Made by a program: the position numbers and the translations under genes. A stretch of DNA of 54,782 nucleotides from Sulfuricurvum sp. (GTDB lineage: Bacteria; Campylobacterota; Campylobacteria; Campylobacterales; Sulfurimonadaceae). Shown piece after piece: positions 37,376 through 46,540 of this stretch. The notes below the pieces were generated by a model, which had not been told where the DNA came from, did not search any database, and saw only the letters and a list, made by a program, of their open reading frames with translations. The first letter of the stretch is position 1. The number at the start of each line of letters is the position of its first letter. The DNA is taken from positions 1-54,782 of the forward strand of contig QKCD01000131.1 in NCBI GenBank assembly GCA_003245815.1, given 5' to 3'.

Positions 37376-37411
37376 CCTTTTTTATAGCACCCTCGGGTCC
37401 CATAAAAAAGG
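37376..37411. terminator. Bidirectional terminator-like repeat after icd
   Basis: CCTTTTTTAT (37376-37385) and ATAAAAAAGG (37402-37411) form a 10-bp inverted repeat. The loop region has a further ACCC/GGGT pairing. The T- and A-rich arms give it terminator character in both directions. Confidence 0.6.
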
Positions 37412-37446
37412 CGAATAGCCTTTCATTCACCGGTATGCCGAGCCTC

Positions 37447-37486
37447 TTATACTTAAACGGTATGTGTTCGCACATAGTACTTAAGT
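37447..37486 (+). promoter_or_regulatory. mdh operon promoter and UUCG-capped leader hairpin
   Basis: A likely -10 (TTATACT, 37447-37453) is followed at 37461-37476 by TATGTG-TTCG-CACATA, a perfect 6-bp stem with a UUCG tetraloop. TACTTAA occurs on both sides of it (from about 37450 and 37478), the second within the palindrome ACTTAAGT (37479-37486). If transcription begins near 37460, the message would start with this hairpin. Confidence 0.45.
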
Positions 37487-37535
37487 GTATCCGGCAGAGG
37501 CAGTACCGAAACCTATTTGACCAAGAGGAGCACAT

Positions 37536-38492
37536 ATGAACAAAGGTAAAAGAGTCGGCATTGTAGGTGCGGGCAACGTTGGTTCAACCGTTGCCTACTC
37601 CCTCGCGATGCTCGGCAGCTGTCACGAGATCATCCTCCGCGATAACAAGATCGAAATCGCCAAAGGCAAAGCCCTTGATATGTCCCAGGCCGCTTCCGCG
37701 ATCCGCAGCCACTCCGTCGTCAGCGTTGCGGAGTCCATGGAGGAGCTCGTTGACTGCGACGTCGTCGTCGTTACGGCGGGAAGTCCCCGCCTTCCGGGCA
37801 TGAGCCGCGACGACCTGCTGATGACCAACGCGAATATCACCAAAGAGGTGATCCAGGGAATCGCCAAGTACTCCCCCAACGCGATCGTCATCATGGTCTC
37901 CAACCCGCTTGACGCGATGACCTACGTCGCGCTCCGCGAAAGCGGTTTTGACCGCAGCCGCGTCATCGGTATGGCGGGGATCCTTGACAGCGCCCGCATG
38001 GCCTCCTTTATCCAGGAGAAGCTCGGCTACGGCGGCGGCCAGATTCGTGCCTCCGTCATGGGCGGCCATGGCGACGACATGGTACCGCTCCCGCGCTACT
38101 CGACGGTCGCGGGCGTGCCGCTTTCGGACCTGCTCACGCAGGATGAGATCGACGAGGTCGTCCACCGTACCCGCCACGGCGGCGCGGAGATCGTTTCCTT
38201 CCTGAAAACCGGTTCCGCCTACTACGCGCCGGGCAAATCGACGGCCATCATGGTCGAGGCGATCCTGAAGGACACCAAGCAAATCCATCCCTGCGCCGTA
38301 TGCCTTGACGGCGAATACGGCTACCACGACGTCGTCTCCGGCGTCCCGGTCATGCTCGGCGCCAACGGCGCCGAAAAGATCATCGAAGTGACCCTGAACG
38401 AGCAGGAGAAGCAGATGTTTGCCAACTCCTGCAACTCCGTTCAGACACTGATCGACACCCTGAATGCCAACAACTTTTTCCAAGGAGCATAA
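37536..38492 (+). CDS. mdh: Malate dehydrogenase
   Basis: 318 residues of the LDH-like MDH type. The NAD motif is [10 protein letters not shown] near the N terminus, [21 protein letters not shown] carries substrate arginines, [12 protein letters not shown] follows, and [11 protein letters not shown] contains the catalytic histidine. It interconverts oxaloacetate and malate. AAGAGGAG precedes the ATG. It is the first gene of the TCA run; fumC begins 4 bp after its stop. Confidence 0.95.
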   Translation: MNKGKRVGIVGAGNVGSTVAYSLAMLGSCHEIILRDNKIEIAKGKALDMSQAASAIRSHSVVSVAESMEELVDCDVVVVTAGSPRLPGMSRDDLLMTNANITKEVIQGIAKYSPNAIVIMVSNPLDAMTYVALRESGFDRSRVIGMAGILDSARMASFIQEKLGYGGGQIRASVMGGHGDDMVPLPRYSTVAGVPLSDLLTQDEIDEVVHRTRHGGAEIVSFLKTGSAYYAPGKSTAIMVEAILKDTKQIHPCAVCLDGEYGYHDVVSGVPVMLGANGAEKIIEVTLNEQEKQMFANSCNSVQTLIDTLNANNFFQGA

Positions 38493-38496
38493 CACG

Positions 38497-39888
38497 ATGG
38501 AATACCGTATCGAAAAAGATACCATGGGGGAAATCCAGGTCCCCGCAGAGAAGTACTGGGGTGCCCAGACTCAGCGTTCGGTGGAGAATTTCAAGATCGG
38601 CGAAGAGACGATGCCGTACGAAATCACCCGCGCTTTCTCCTACCTGAAAAAAGCGGTTGCCATGGTCAACAAGGATCTCGGCAAGCTTGACGCGAAAAAA
38701 GCCGACGCGATCGCCCAGGCGGCCGACGAGATGCTTGCGGGCAAACTTGACGGCAACTACCCCCTCGTCGTGTGGCAGACCGGTTCGGGGACGCAGTCGA
38801 ACATGAACAACAACGAGGTCCTTGCCAACCGTGCGACGGAGATCCTCGGCGGCGACTTCACCAAAGAGAAGCTCGTCCACCCCAACGACGACGTCAACAA
38901 GTCCCAGAGCTCCAACGACACCTACCCGACGGCACTGCACGTCGCGTCGGTCATTGCCGTCGAAGAGCGCCTGCTGCCGGCGATCGCGCTGCTCAAGGCG
39001 ACGCTCCAGGCGAAGAGCGATGCCTTTATGGATATCGTCAAGATCGGCCGTACGCACCTCCAGGACGCGACGCCCCTGACCCTCGGCCAGGAAATCAGCG
39101 GCTGGGTGGAGATGCTCGCCAAGTGTGAAAAGATGGCGAAAGATTCCCTCTCACCGGTCCGCGAACTCGCTCTGGGCGGCACGGCGGTCGGTACCGGCCT
39201 CAACGCCCACCCGGAACTGGGTGCGCGCGTCGCCGCGAAACTAACGGAGCTGACGGGTCACGACTTTGTGACGGCGCCGAACAAGTTCCACGCCCTGACG
39301 TCCCATGACGCCCTCGTCTACGCCCACGGCGCCCTCAAGGCGCTGGCGGCGGATATGATGAAGATCGCCAACGACGTCCGCTGGCTCGCCTCCGGTCCGC
39401 GCTGCGGCATCGGCGAGATCACTATCCCGGAAAACGAGCCGGGCTCTTCGATCATGCCGGGCAAGGTCAACCCGACACAGAGCGAAGCGGTGACCATGGT
39501 CGCCTGCCAGGTGATGGGCAATGACGCGGCGATCGGTTTCGCGGCGTCCCAGGGGAACTTCGAGCTGAACGTCTTCAAGCCGGTGATCGCCTACAACTTC
39601 CTGCAGTCGGTACGCCTGTTGGCAGACTCCATCGTCTCCTTCAACGACAACTGCGCCGTGGGCATCGAGCCCAACCGCACGACGATCGCGCACAACCTGC
39701 AGAATTCGCTGATGCTCGTCACGGCGCTCAACCCCTACATCGGGTATGAAAACGCGGCGAAAATCGCCAAGACGGCACACAAGAACAACTCCACCCTCAA
39801 AGCGACCGCTGTTGAACTCGGTCTGCTGACGGAGGAGGAGTTCGATCGCTACGTCGTGCCCGAAGACATGACAGCGCCCAAAGCTTAA
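38497..39888 (+). CDS. fumC: Fumarate hydratase, class II
   Basis: 463 residues from the ATG at 38497, which has AAGGAG 9 bp upstream; the open frame before it overlaps mdh and is not needed. Class II signatures are [44 protein letters not shown] and [13 protein letters not shown]. This oxygen-stable, cofactor-free form differs from the iron-sulfur class I enzymes. It interconverts malate and fumarate, and it sits between mdh and sucC. Confidence 0.95.
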   Translation: MEYRIEKDTMGEIQVPAEKYWGAQTQRSVENFKIGEETMPYEITRAFSYLKKAVAMVNKDLGKLDAKKADAIAQAADEMLAGKLDGNYPLVVWQTGSGTQSNMNNNEVLANRATEILGGDFTKEKLVHPNDDVNKSQSSNDTYPTALHVASVIAVEERLLPAIALLKATLQAKSDAFMDIVKIGRTHLQDATPLTLGQEISGWVEMLAKCEKMAKDSLSPVRELALGGTAVGTGLNAHPELGARVAAKLTELTGHDFVTAPNKFHALTSHDALVYAHGALKALAADMMKIANDVRWLASGPRCGIGEITIPENEPGSSIMPGKVNPTQSEAVTMVACQVMGNDAAIGFAASQGNFELNVFKPVIAYNFLQSVRLLADSIVSFNDNCAVGIEPNRTTIAHNLQNSLMLVTALNPYIGYENAAKIAKTAHKNNSTLKATAVELGLLTEEEFDRYVVPEDMTAPKA

Positions 39889-39908
39889 ATCTTTAACAAG
39901 GAGAGAAG

Positions 39909-41078
39909 ATGAATATTCACGAATATCAAGCGAAAGAACTATTCAAAAAGTACAACGTTCCCACACCGCGCGGGCATGTTGCATTCACCCCAGAAGAGGC
40001 GGTCAGAGCCGCTCAGGAGCTCGGCGGGGACATCTGGGTCGTCAAGGCACAGATCCATGCCGGCGGACGCGGCCTCGGCGGCGGCGTCAAGCTTGCACGC
40101 TCGACGGATGAAGTTCGTGAACTCGCCAAGCAGATCATCGGTATGCAGCTTGTGACGCACCAGACCGGTCCGGAAGGCAAGCTGGTTCAGAAGGTCTACA
40201 TCGAAGAGGGTGCGGACATCCAGAAAGAGTACTACCTCGGTATGGTCCTTGACCGCGCATCCGAAATGCCGGTCATGATGGCTTCCACCGAAGGTGGTAT
40301 GGAGATCGAAGAGGTGGCACACAAGTCACCGGAGAAGATCATCAAGGTCGCCATCGACCCCGTCACCGGTTTCCAGGGCTTCCACGGTCGCAAACTCGCA
40401 TTCGCCCTCGGTCTGCCGAAAGAGGAGGTCAACAGCTTCATCAAGTTCGCCGCGGCGCTCTACAACGTTTATATGGACCACGACGCGGAGATGATCGAGA
40501 TCAACCCGCTGATCAAAACGGGCAAAGGCGAGTTCCTCGCTCTCGACGCGAAGATGGGCTTTGACAACAACGCACTCTACCGCCAGAACACTGTCGCCGA
40601 GATGCGCGACCTGAGCGAAGAGGAGCCGACGGAGATCGAAGCGGGCAAATACGGCCTGAGCTACGTCAAACTCGACGGCAACGTCGGCTGTATGGTCAAC
40701 GGCGCCGGCCTCGCGATGGGTACGATGGATACCATCAACTACGAAGGCGGCGAACCTGCCAACTTCCTCGACGTGGGCGGCGGGGCGAACCCGGAGACTG
40801 TTGCGAAAGGCTTCGAGATCATTCTCGCGGACCCGAACGTCAAGGCGATCTTCGTCAACATCTTCGGCGGCATCGTCCGCTGTGACCGCGTCGCCAACGG
40901 TATTCTCGAAGCGACCAAACTGACGAAAGTCGACGTTCCGGTCATCGTCCGCCTCGACGGCACCAACGCCGCAGAAGCGGCCGAAATCCTCAACAACGCG
41001 GGCATCGAGAACATCATCGCGGCAACCGACCTCGAAGATGGCGCGAAAAAAGCCGTAGCGGCAGCGAAAGGAGCATAA
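39909..41078 (+). CDS. sucC: Succinyl-CoA synthetase, beta subunit
   Basis: 389 residues. The ATP-grasp N terminus ([22 protein letters not shown]) with [16 protein letters not shown], then [29 protein letters not shown], and the CoA-ligase half [18 protein letters not shown]...[20 protein letters not shown] are all standard. With SucD it interconverts succinate and succinyl-CoA at the cost or gain of a nucleoside triphosphate. GGAG precedes the ATG. sucD begins 3 bp after the stop. Confidence 0.95.
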   Translation: MNIHEYQAKELFKKYNVPTPRGHVAFTPEEAVRAAQELGGDIWVVKAQIHAGGRGLGGGVKLARSTDEVRELAKQIIGMQLVTHQTGPEGKLVQKVYIEEGADIQKEYYLGMVLDRASEMPVMMASTEGGMEIEEVAHKSPEKIIKVAIDPVTGFQGFHGRKLAFALGLPKEEVNSFIKFAAALYNVYMDHDAEMIEINPLIKTGKGEFLALDAKMGFDNNALYRQNTVAEMRDLSEEEPTEIEAGKYGLSYVKLDGNVGCMVNGAGLAMGTMDTINYEGGEPANFLDVGGGANPETVAKGFEIILADPNVKAIFVNIFGGIVRCDRVANGILEATKLTKVDVPVIVRLDGTNAAEAAEILNNAGIENIIAATDLEDGAKKAVAAAKGA

Positions 41079-41081
41079 TTT

Positions 41082-41954
41082 ATGAGTATTCTGGTTAATA
41101 AAGACACCAAGGTCATCGTCCAGGGCTTTACCGGTAAAGAGGGCACGTTCCATGCCGAGCAGTGTATCGATTACGGTACGCAGATCGTCGGCGGCGTCAC
41201 GCCGGGCAAAGGGGGCCAGGAGCACCTCGGCAAACCGGTATTCAACACGGTCAGCGAAGCGGTCGACGCCACCGGTGCTACCGTCTCCATGATCTTCGTT
41301 CCGCCGGCTTTCGTCTCCGACGCGGTCATGGAAGCGGCTGATGCGGGCATCGAACTTGCGGTCATCATCACGGAAGGTGCACCGGTCAAGGACATGATGT
41401 ACGCCAAGGCCTACGCGACGAAAAAGAACATGATGACGATCGGACCGAACTGTCCGGGTATCATCACGGCCGAAGAGTGCAAGATCGGTATCATGCCGGG
41501 CTTCATCTTCAAAAAAGGCAACGTCGGCCTGATCTCCAAATCCGGCACCCTGACGTACGAAGCCTCCAACCAGGTCGTCAAAGAGGGCTTCGGCATCACG
41601 ACGGCTGTCGGTATCGGCGGCGACCCGATCATCGGTCTGAGCTACAAACAGCTGCTGCCGATGTTCGAAGCGGATCCGGAGACGGAAGCGATCGTCATGA
41701 TCGGTGAGATCGGCGGTGACCTGGAGATCCAGGCGGCGGCGTTCATCAAAGAAAACATCAGCAAGCCGGTCGTCGCCTTCATCGCGGGCCAGACGGCGCC
41801 GAAGGGCAAACGCATGGGTCATGCCGGTGCGATCATCTCCGGCAGTGCCGGTACGGCACAGGAGAAGATGGCGGCACTCGAAGCTGCAGGCGTCAAGGTC
41901 GTCGTCTCTCCGGCCGACATCGGCAAAGCTGTTGCAGAGGTCATGAAAAAGTAA
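41082..41954 (+). CDS. sucD: Succinyl-CoA synthetase, alpha subunit
   Basis: 290 residues with a CoA-binding Rossmann start ([19 protein letters not shown]), [22 protein letters not shown], and the phosphohistidine loop [18 protein letters not shown]. It completes the SucCD enzyme. It starts 3 bp after sucC and ends 2 bp before the HMA gene, so it is translated in the same unit. GGAG precedes the ATG. Confidence 0.95.
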   Translation: MSILVNKDTKVIVQGFTGKEGTFHAEQCIDYGTQIVGGVTPGKGGQEHLGKPVFNTVSEAVDATGATVSMIFVPPAFVSDAVMEAADAGIELAVIITEGAPVKDMMYAKAYATKKNMMTIGPNCPGIITAEECKIGIMPGFIFKKGNVGLISKSGTLTYEASNQVVKEGFGITTAVGIGGDPIIGLSYKQLLPMFEADPETEAIVMIGEIGGDLEIQAAAFIKENISKPVVAFIAGQTAPKGKRMGHAGAIISGSAGTAQEKMAALEAAGVKVVVSPADIGKAVAEVMKK

Positions 41955-41956
41955 TC

Positions 41957-42262
41957 ATGCTGCTGACATATGAGGTAGCCAACGTGCGTTGCGGCGGGTG
42001 TGCCGCAACGATCAAAAAAGCGCTCGGCGAAGCGGGATTTTCCTCCGTGGAGGTGGATCTCGCGTGCGAGCCTCGAAAAGTAACAGTTGATGTAACCGAC
42101 GAGGCGCAAACAGCACAATTTAGGGCGATATTACGCACTCTTGGTTATCCTCTATGGGATGAAAAGATTAGCATGATTGACTCAGCTGGTCTTAAGGCGA
42201 AGAGTTTTATCTCTTGTGCTGTCGGCAAATTCAGTACCGGAGAAGGTACGAGCGAATCTTAA
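41957..42262 (+). CDS. Heavy-metal-associated (HMA) domain protein inside the TCA operon
   Basis: 101 residues. The first ~68 follow the ferredoxin-like HMA fold of CopZ/Atx1 metallochaperones: LTYEVANVRCGGCAATIKKAL carries the CxxC metal site (RCGGCA), followed by the valine-rich strands VEVDLACEPRKVTVDV and a TLGYP end. A ~30-residue tail with one more cysteine (SFISCAVG) is not part of the usual domain. It lies 2 bp behind sucD and 21 bp before oorD on the same strand, between two central-carbon enzymes. It may handle a metal for the operon's iron-sulfur enzymes or simply travel with it; the role is inference. Confidence 0.85.
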   Translation: MLLTYEVANVRCGGCAATIKKALGEAGFSSVEVDLACEPRKVTVDVTDEAQTAQFRAILRTLGYPLWDEKISMIDSAGLKAKSFISCAVGKFSTGEGTSES

Positions 42263-42283
42263 ACTTTGTAACGAGGAGAACAG

Positions 42284-42613
42284 ATGTTTAAAACGGAAAA
42301 CCCTGGCAACGTGCCAGTATGGGTGAACAAGGACAACTGTAAAGCGTGTGATATCTGTGTATCGGTATGTCCGTCAGGCGTACTCGGTATGCGCTACGAC
42401 CACACGTCGACACTGGGTGCGATGATCTCTATCGATCATCCCGAATCCTGTATCGGTTGTAACGAATGCGAGCTCTCTTGCCCGGATTTCGCGATCTACG
42501 TCGCGGATAAAAAAGAGTTCAAATTTGCGAAACTGACTGACGAAGCGAAAGCGCGCCAGGCGGCTGTTATCGCAAACAACTACATGTCACTTGACCAACA
42601 AGGAGTTAAATAA
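42284..42613 (+). CDS. oorD: 2-oxoglutarate:ferredoxin oxidoreductase, delta (ferredoxin) subunit
   Basis: 109 residues with two 4Fe-4S motifs, CKACDICVSVCP and CIGCNECELSCP, of the 2[4Fe-4S] ferredoxin type that conducts electrons in the Oor complex. ACGAGGAG precedes the ATG. The stop shares a base with the oorA start (TAATG), so translation is coupled. Confidence 0.93.
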   Translation: MFKTENPGNVPVWVNKDNCKACDICVSVCPSGVLGMRYDHTSTLGAMISIDHPESCIGCNECELSCPDFAIYVADKKEFKFAKLTDEAKARQAAVIANNYMSLDQQGVK

Positions 42614-43767
42614 TGGCAAGAGAAGTTATTTCTACCGGTAACGAACTCGCTTCCAGAGCTGCCGTTGACGCCGGAGCACGCTTTTTCGGCGGCTACCCGA
42701 TTACTCCGTCTTCCGAGGTAATGCACGAAGCATCCGACCTGCTTCCGAAAGTCGGTGGCAAGTTCATCCAGATGGAAGACGAAATCGGCGGTATTTCCGT
42801 TGCACTGGGCGCTTCCATGACCGGTGTCAAGTCCTACACGGCGACATCCGGCCCGGGTATCTCCCTGAAAGCGGAGCAAATCGGTTTGGGCTTCATCGCC
42901 GAGATCCCGCTCGTTATCATCAACGTTATGCGCGGCGGTCCGTCCACCGGTCTGCCGACACGCGTATCCCAGGCGGATATCGGCCAGGCGCAGTACCCGA
43001 CACACGGTGACTACGCTTCCATTACCCTCTGTGCCGGTTCTCTGACAGAGTGCTACACGCAGACGGTTCGTGCCTTCAACCTTGCCGAGAAGTACATGAC
43101 TCCGGTCTTCATGCTCCTCGACGAGACCATCGGCCACATGCACGGCAAAGCGGTACTTCCTGACCTCGCAGAGGTAGAGGCGAGCATCGTTGACCGTAAG
43201 TCCATCGACTGCGATCCGGCGGATTACAAGCCGTACGACGTCGCTATGAACGAGCCGGCGATCATCAACCCGATGTTCAAAGGGTACCGTTTCCACATCA
43301 CAGGTCTGCACCACGGTCCGACCGGCTTCCCGACGGAAGATGCGGCACAGTGTGATTTCAACATCAAGCGCCTTGTCGGCAAGATCAATACGGTCGCTGC
43401 AGAGCAGGACGGCCTTGACGACCTTCCGGATTACGAAGAGGTCCAGATGGAAGACGCCGAAGTGTGTGTCATCGCTTACGGTTCTATCGCCCTGGGCGCT
43501 TTCGAAGCGGTTCAGAAGCTCCGTGCAGAGGGGATCAAAGCAGGTCTCTTCCGCCCGATCATGCTCTGGCCGAGCCCGGCGAAGAAGCTCAAAGAGATCG
43601 GCGAGCGCTTCAAAGACAAGATCTTTATCACTGAGCTCAACATGGGTCAGTACGCGAAAGAGATCGAGCGCGTTATCAAACGTGACGACTTTACCTGCCT
43701 GCACAAGGCAAACGGCCGCCCGATTGCACCGGCCGAGATGGTTGAAAAAGTGAAGGAGATGTTCTAA
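42613..43767 (+). CDS. oorA: 2-oxoglutarate:ferredoxin oxidoreductase, alpha subunit
   Basis: 384 residues with the thiamine-domain II pattern GGYPITPSSEVMHEAS, EDEIGGISVALGASMTGVKSYTATSGPG and MRGGPSTGLPTRVSQADIGQA. With OorB it forms the catalytic core that joins succinyl-CoA, CO2 and reduced ferredoxin to 2-oxoglutarate, or the reverse. It overlaps oorD and oorB by one base each. Confidence 0.95.
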   Translation: MAREVISTGNELASRAAVDAGARFFGGYPITPSSEVMHEASDLLPKVGGKFIQMEDEIGGISVALGASMTGVKSYTATSGPGISLKAEQIGLGFIAEIPLVIINVMRGGPSTGLPTRVSQADIGQAQYPTHGDYASITLCAGSLTECYTQTVRAFNLAEKYMTPVFMLLDETIGHMHGKAVLPDLAEVEASIVDRKSIDCDPADYKPYDVAMNEPAIINPMFKGYRFHITGLHHGPTGFPTEDAAQCDFNIKRLVGKINTVAAEQDGLDDLPDYEEVQMEDAEVCVIAYGSIALGAFEAVQKLRAEGIKAGLFRPIMLWPSPAKKLKEIGERFKDKIFITELNMGQYAKEIERVIKRDDFTCLHKANGRPIAPAEMVEKVKEMF

Positions 43768-44621
43768 TGGCTTTTAACTATGATCAATATTTGCGTGTAG
43801 ACAAGATGCCCACACTCTGGTGTTGGGGCTGTGGCGACGGTGTTATCCTTAAAGCGACGATCCGCGCCATCGAAAAGATGGGCTGGAATATGGACGATGT
43901 CTGTGTCGTCTCCGGTATCGGTTGTTCCGGTCGTTTCTCGTCCTACATCAACTGTAATACCATCCACACGACACACGGCCGTACGGTAGCGTACGCGACG
44001 GGTGTCAAGCTTGCCAACCCTGACAAGCACGTGATCGTCGTCGCCGGTGACGGTGACGGTCTGGCTATCGGTGGTAACCACACGATCCACGGATGCCGTC
44101 GTAATATCGACCTGAACTTCATCCTGATCAACAACTTTATCTACGGTCTGACAAACTCCCAGATTTCGCCGACGACGCCGCAGGGTATGTGGTGTGTCTC
44201 CGCGAAACGCGGTAACATCGACCCGACGTTCGACGCCTGTGAACTGGCGAAGGGTGCCGGTGCGACATTCGTTGCCCGCGAGTCCATGCTTGACCCGAAA
44301 AAACTGGAAAAAGTCCTCGTTAAAGCGTTCTCCCACAAAGGGTTCTCTTTTATCGATGTCCTTTCCAACTGTCACATCAACCTCGGCCGTAAGAACAAGA
44401 TGCAGTCCGCCATGGAGAACCTCCAGTGGATCGACAGTATCACGACACCGCTGAAGAAGTGGGAAGCACTCCCGGAAGAGGAGAAACTGAACAAGTTCCC
44501 GACGGGTATCCTTCGCGAAATCCAGCGTCCGGAATACTGCGAAATGTACGATGAAGTCATCGCTGTAGCCCAGGGCAAGCGTGGTGTTATCACTCAAGAC
44601 GACTTTGAGAAAAAGATCTAA
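43767..44621 (+). CDS. oorB: 2-oxoglutarate:ferredoxin oxidoreductase, beta subunit
   Basis: 284 residues. WCWGCGDGVI near the N terminus bears iron-sulfur cysteines, and GDGDGLAIGGNHTIHGCRRNIDL with the following NNFIYGLTNSQ is the thiamine diphosphate/Mg binding fold (GDG...N). It completes the active site with OorA. It begins at the last base of the oorA stop; oorC starts 9 bp after it. Confidence 0.95.
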   Translation: MAFNYDQYLRVDKMPTLWCWGCGDGVILKATIRAIEKMGWNMDDVCVVSGIGCSGRFSSYINCNTIHTTHGRTVAYATGVKLANPDKHVIVVAGDGDGLAIGGNHTIHGCRRNIDLNFILINNFIYGLTNSQISPTTPQGMWCVSAKRGNIDPTFDACELAKGAGATFVARESMLDPKKLEKVLVKAFSHKGFSFIDVLSNCHINLGRKNKMQSAMENLQWIDSITTPLKKWEALPEEEKLNKFPTGILREIQRPEYCEMYDEVIAVAQGKRGVITQDDFEKKI

Positions 44622-44630
44622 GGAGCAGCG

Positions 44631-45182
44631 ATGAGAAATACATTACGTTTTACAGGTGTAGGCGGGCAGGGGGTTCTGCTCGCCGGTGAAATCATGGCGG
44701 CATGTAAGATCAAGAACGGCGGACAGGGCCTGAAAACGGCAACCTACACGTCCCAGGTACGCGGCGGCCCGACGGTCGTCGATATCACACTTGACGACGG
44801 GGAGATCCGCTACCCCTACGCGAACGAAGGCGAGATCGATTTCATGCTCTCGGTTGCGCAGGTTAGCTACAACCAGTTCAAAAACGGCGTCAAGCCGGGC
44901 GGCACCATTGTCGTCGACCCGAACCTGGTGCACCCGACCGATGAGGACCGCCAGAAATGGACGATCCACGAGATCCCCATTATTACGATTGCCAAAGAAG
45001 AAGTCGGCAACGTTATTACGCAGTCCGTCGTTGCGATGAGCATCACGAACACGATGACAGGTGTACTCCCGGAGGAGTCCCTGATCGAAGTTATGCTTTC
45101 AAAGGTCCCTGCAAAGGTTCACGAAGCGAACAAAAAAGCCTACGCACTCGGTAAAAAATACGCACAGGAGGCAATGGCGTAA
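44631..45182 (+). CDS. oorC: 2-oxoglutarate:ferredoxin oxidoreductase, gamma subunit
   Basis: 183 residues with the gamma-domain start RFTGVGGQGVLLAGEIMA and TYTSQVRGGPTVVDI, the usual CoA-side subunit. AAGGAGCAGCG precedes the ATG. It closes the nine-gene run that begins with mdh, and a clear intrinsic terminator follows 20 bp later. Confidence 0.95.
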   Translation: MRNTLRFTGVGGQGVLLAGEIMAACKIKNGGQGLKTATYTSQVRGGPTVVDITLDDGEIRYPYANEGEIDFMLSVAQVSYNQFKNGVKPGGTIVVDPNLVHPTDEDRQKWTIHEIPIITIAKEEVGNVITQSVVAMSITNTMTGVLPEESLIEVMLSKVPAKVHEANKKAYALGKKYAQEAMA

Positions 45183-45202
45183 GCCATTCGCCCCACGTGC
45201 GG

Positions 45203-45224
45203 CGGCTCCGGCCGCTTTTTTTTG
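45203..45224 (+). terminator. Intrinsic terminator of the mdh-oorC operon
   Basis: GCGGC-TCCG-GCCGC (45203-45216) is followed by a run of eight T. It is the strongest Rho-independent terminator in the window. Confidence 0.85.
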
Positions 45225-45242
45225 ATTTGCTACAATATATTA

Positions 45243-45248
45243 TATAAT
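45243..45248 (+). promoter_or_regulatory. Likely -10 element of rnpB
   Basis: TATAAT in an AT-rich stretch right after the oor terminator. Transcription would begin ~45255, leaving about 50 nt to be trimmed from the RNase P RNA 5' end. Confidence 0.35.
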
Positions 45249-45303
45249 ATCATTCTCATTTAATTGTATTTTCCACCCCTTTCAACTATCATTACGGCGG
45301 TAC

Positions 45304-45727
45304 ACAGGCGATAGCTTGGCAGCAATGCCAAGAGGAAAGTCCGGGCTGCCGTAAGACAGGGTTCCATCTAACGGATGGCCGGCGCAAGTCGAGGGACAGT
45401 GCAACAGAAAGTAAACCGCCACCGCTAGAACGATGTCGGATGACGGCTGTTGGATTTTTGATGAAAAGACCAGCAGGCGTCATCCCCGAAACATCGACGC
45501 AGGGCAGGGCATGGAAGCATGACGCCGGAGCCGAAAGCTCCGGTGTGCTTCAGTGGCCACGCGCAGCGGAGGGGGTAGGGGCTTGGCTCCTGCCCCCGTT
45601 CAAAAGGTGGTAAGGGTGAAACGGCGGGGTAAGAGCCCACCAGTGCTTTGAGTAATCATCGCAGCTATGTAAACCCAACCCGGCAGCAAGAAACAGATGG
45701 TTAGCGTCTTACACAGCTATTGTTTCG
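45304..45727 (+). ncRNA. rnpB: RNase P RNA (rnpB), bacterial A type
   Basis: The conserved P4 and nearby blocks are present: GAGGAAAGTCCGGGCT at about 45332, GACAGTGCAACAGAAAGTAAACCGCC at about 45396-45421, and near the 3' end GGTGAAACGGCGGGGTAAGAGCCCACCAG and GTAAACCCAACCCGG. The ends pair as P1: CGATAGCT (45309-45316) with AGCTATTG (45715-45722). Ends are accurate to several bases only. It is the catalytic RNA that trims tRNA 5' ends. Confidence 0.95.
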
Positions 45728-45816
45728 CTAGAACTATATAGTAATATATAGAGTAGATTAATTGTCGCTCAAACAGAACCCGGCTTACGTGTACCGCTTT
45801 TTACCCGCTCCTCTAC

Positions 45817-46536
45817 CTACAAACGCGATACGACGCGATTTCTCCCCCGATGTTTTGCCACATAGAGTGCTTTGTCGACCCTTTCGATAGCCGTATTGGT
45901 CGTATCGGACGTTTTCAGCAGCGTTACGCCGTAACTGCAGGTGAGGGTAAAGCCGTCGAGCGCAAAGTCATGGTTTTCGACGACCATGCGGAGCTCCTCC
46001 GCCATGTCCCGGACGCAGGAGAAGTGACAGTCGTCGAGGATCAGGGCAAACTCCTCGCCGCCCCAGCGCGCAAAAATGTCACTTTTCCGGATGTGGTTTT
46101 TGATCAGCGCCGCCAGTTCCGTCAAAACCCGGTCGCCGACCTGGTGTCCAAAGGTATCGTTGACATCCTTAAAGCGGTCGATGTCAAAAAGCACCAGGCC
46201 GATCCCCTCCTTGCTGCGGGAGGTCTCCGCAATCTTCTGCGAAAGCAGAATGTTAAAGCGCATGCGGTTGTTGATCTGTGTCAGGGAATCGGTCGAGGCG
46301 AGGTGGGCCAGTTTATCGATGGCGGAGGTCAGTTCGACCGTGCGTTCCTGAACCTTCATCTCAAGGGTACGGTTCATCTCCAGCAGCGCTTTATCCTTCT
46401 CCTTGATCTTCAGGATCGCCTCGTTGTATTTGGCATGAACGCTGCGCTCCTGCTGAAGTGCCTCTTCAAGGAGTTTGATCTTTCGTTGAAGGCGCCGGTT
46501 TTCCTGGATCAGGTCCGCTTCGCGTTCCATGCTCAT
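45817..46536 (-). CDS. Diguanylate cyclase with an N-terminal coiled coil
   Basis: 239 residues. The first ~75 form a charged coiled coil (READLIQENRRLQRKIKLLEEAL...) and the rest is a GGDEF domain with LASTDSLTQINNRMRF, LFDIDRFKDVNDTFGH, active loop GGEEF and I-site RKSD five residues before it. There is no sensor domain of its own. The upstream gene, ending 4 bp before its start, encodes a di-iron ODP-like protein, so input may come from that partner. Confidence 0.9.
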   Translation of the reverse strand: MSMEREADLIQENRRLQRKIKLLEEALQQERSVHAKYNEAILKIKEKDKALLEMNRTLEMKVQERTVELTSAIDKLAHLASTDSLTQINNRMRFNILLSQKIAETSRSKEGIGLVLFDIDRFKDVNDTFGHQVGDRVLTELAALIKNHIRKSDIFARWGGEEFALILDDCHFSCVRDMAEELRMVVENHDFALDGFTLTCSYGVTLLKTSDTTNTAIERVDKALYVAKHRGRNRVVSRL

Positions 46537-46540
46537 CTCT

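Noticed and set aside
45292-45640. Small minus-strand frames in 45292-45640
   Set aside because: They lie in RNase P RNA, whose conserved blocks explain the sequence.
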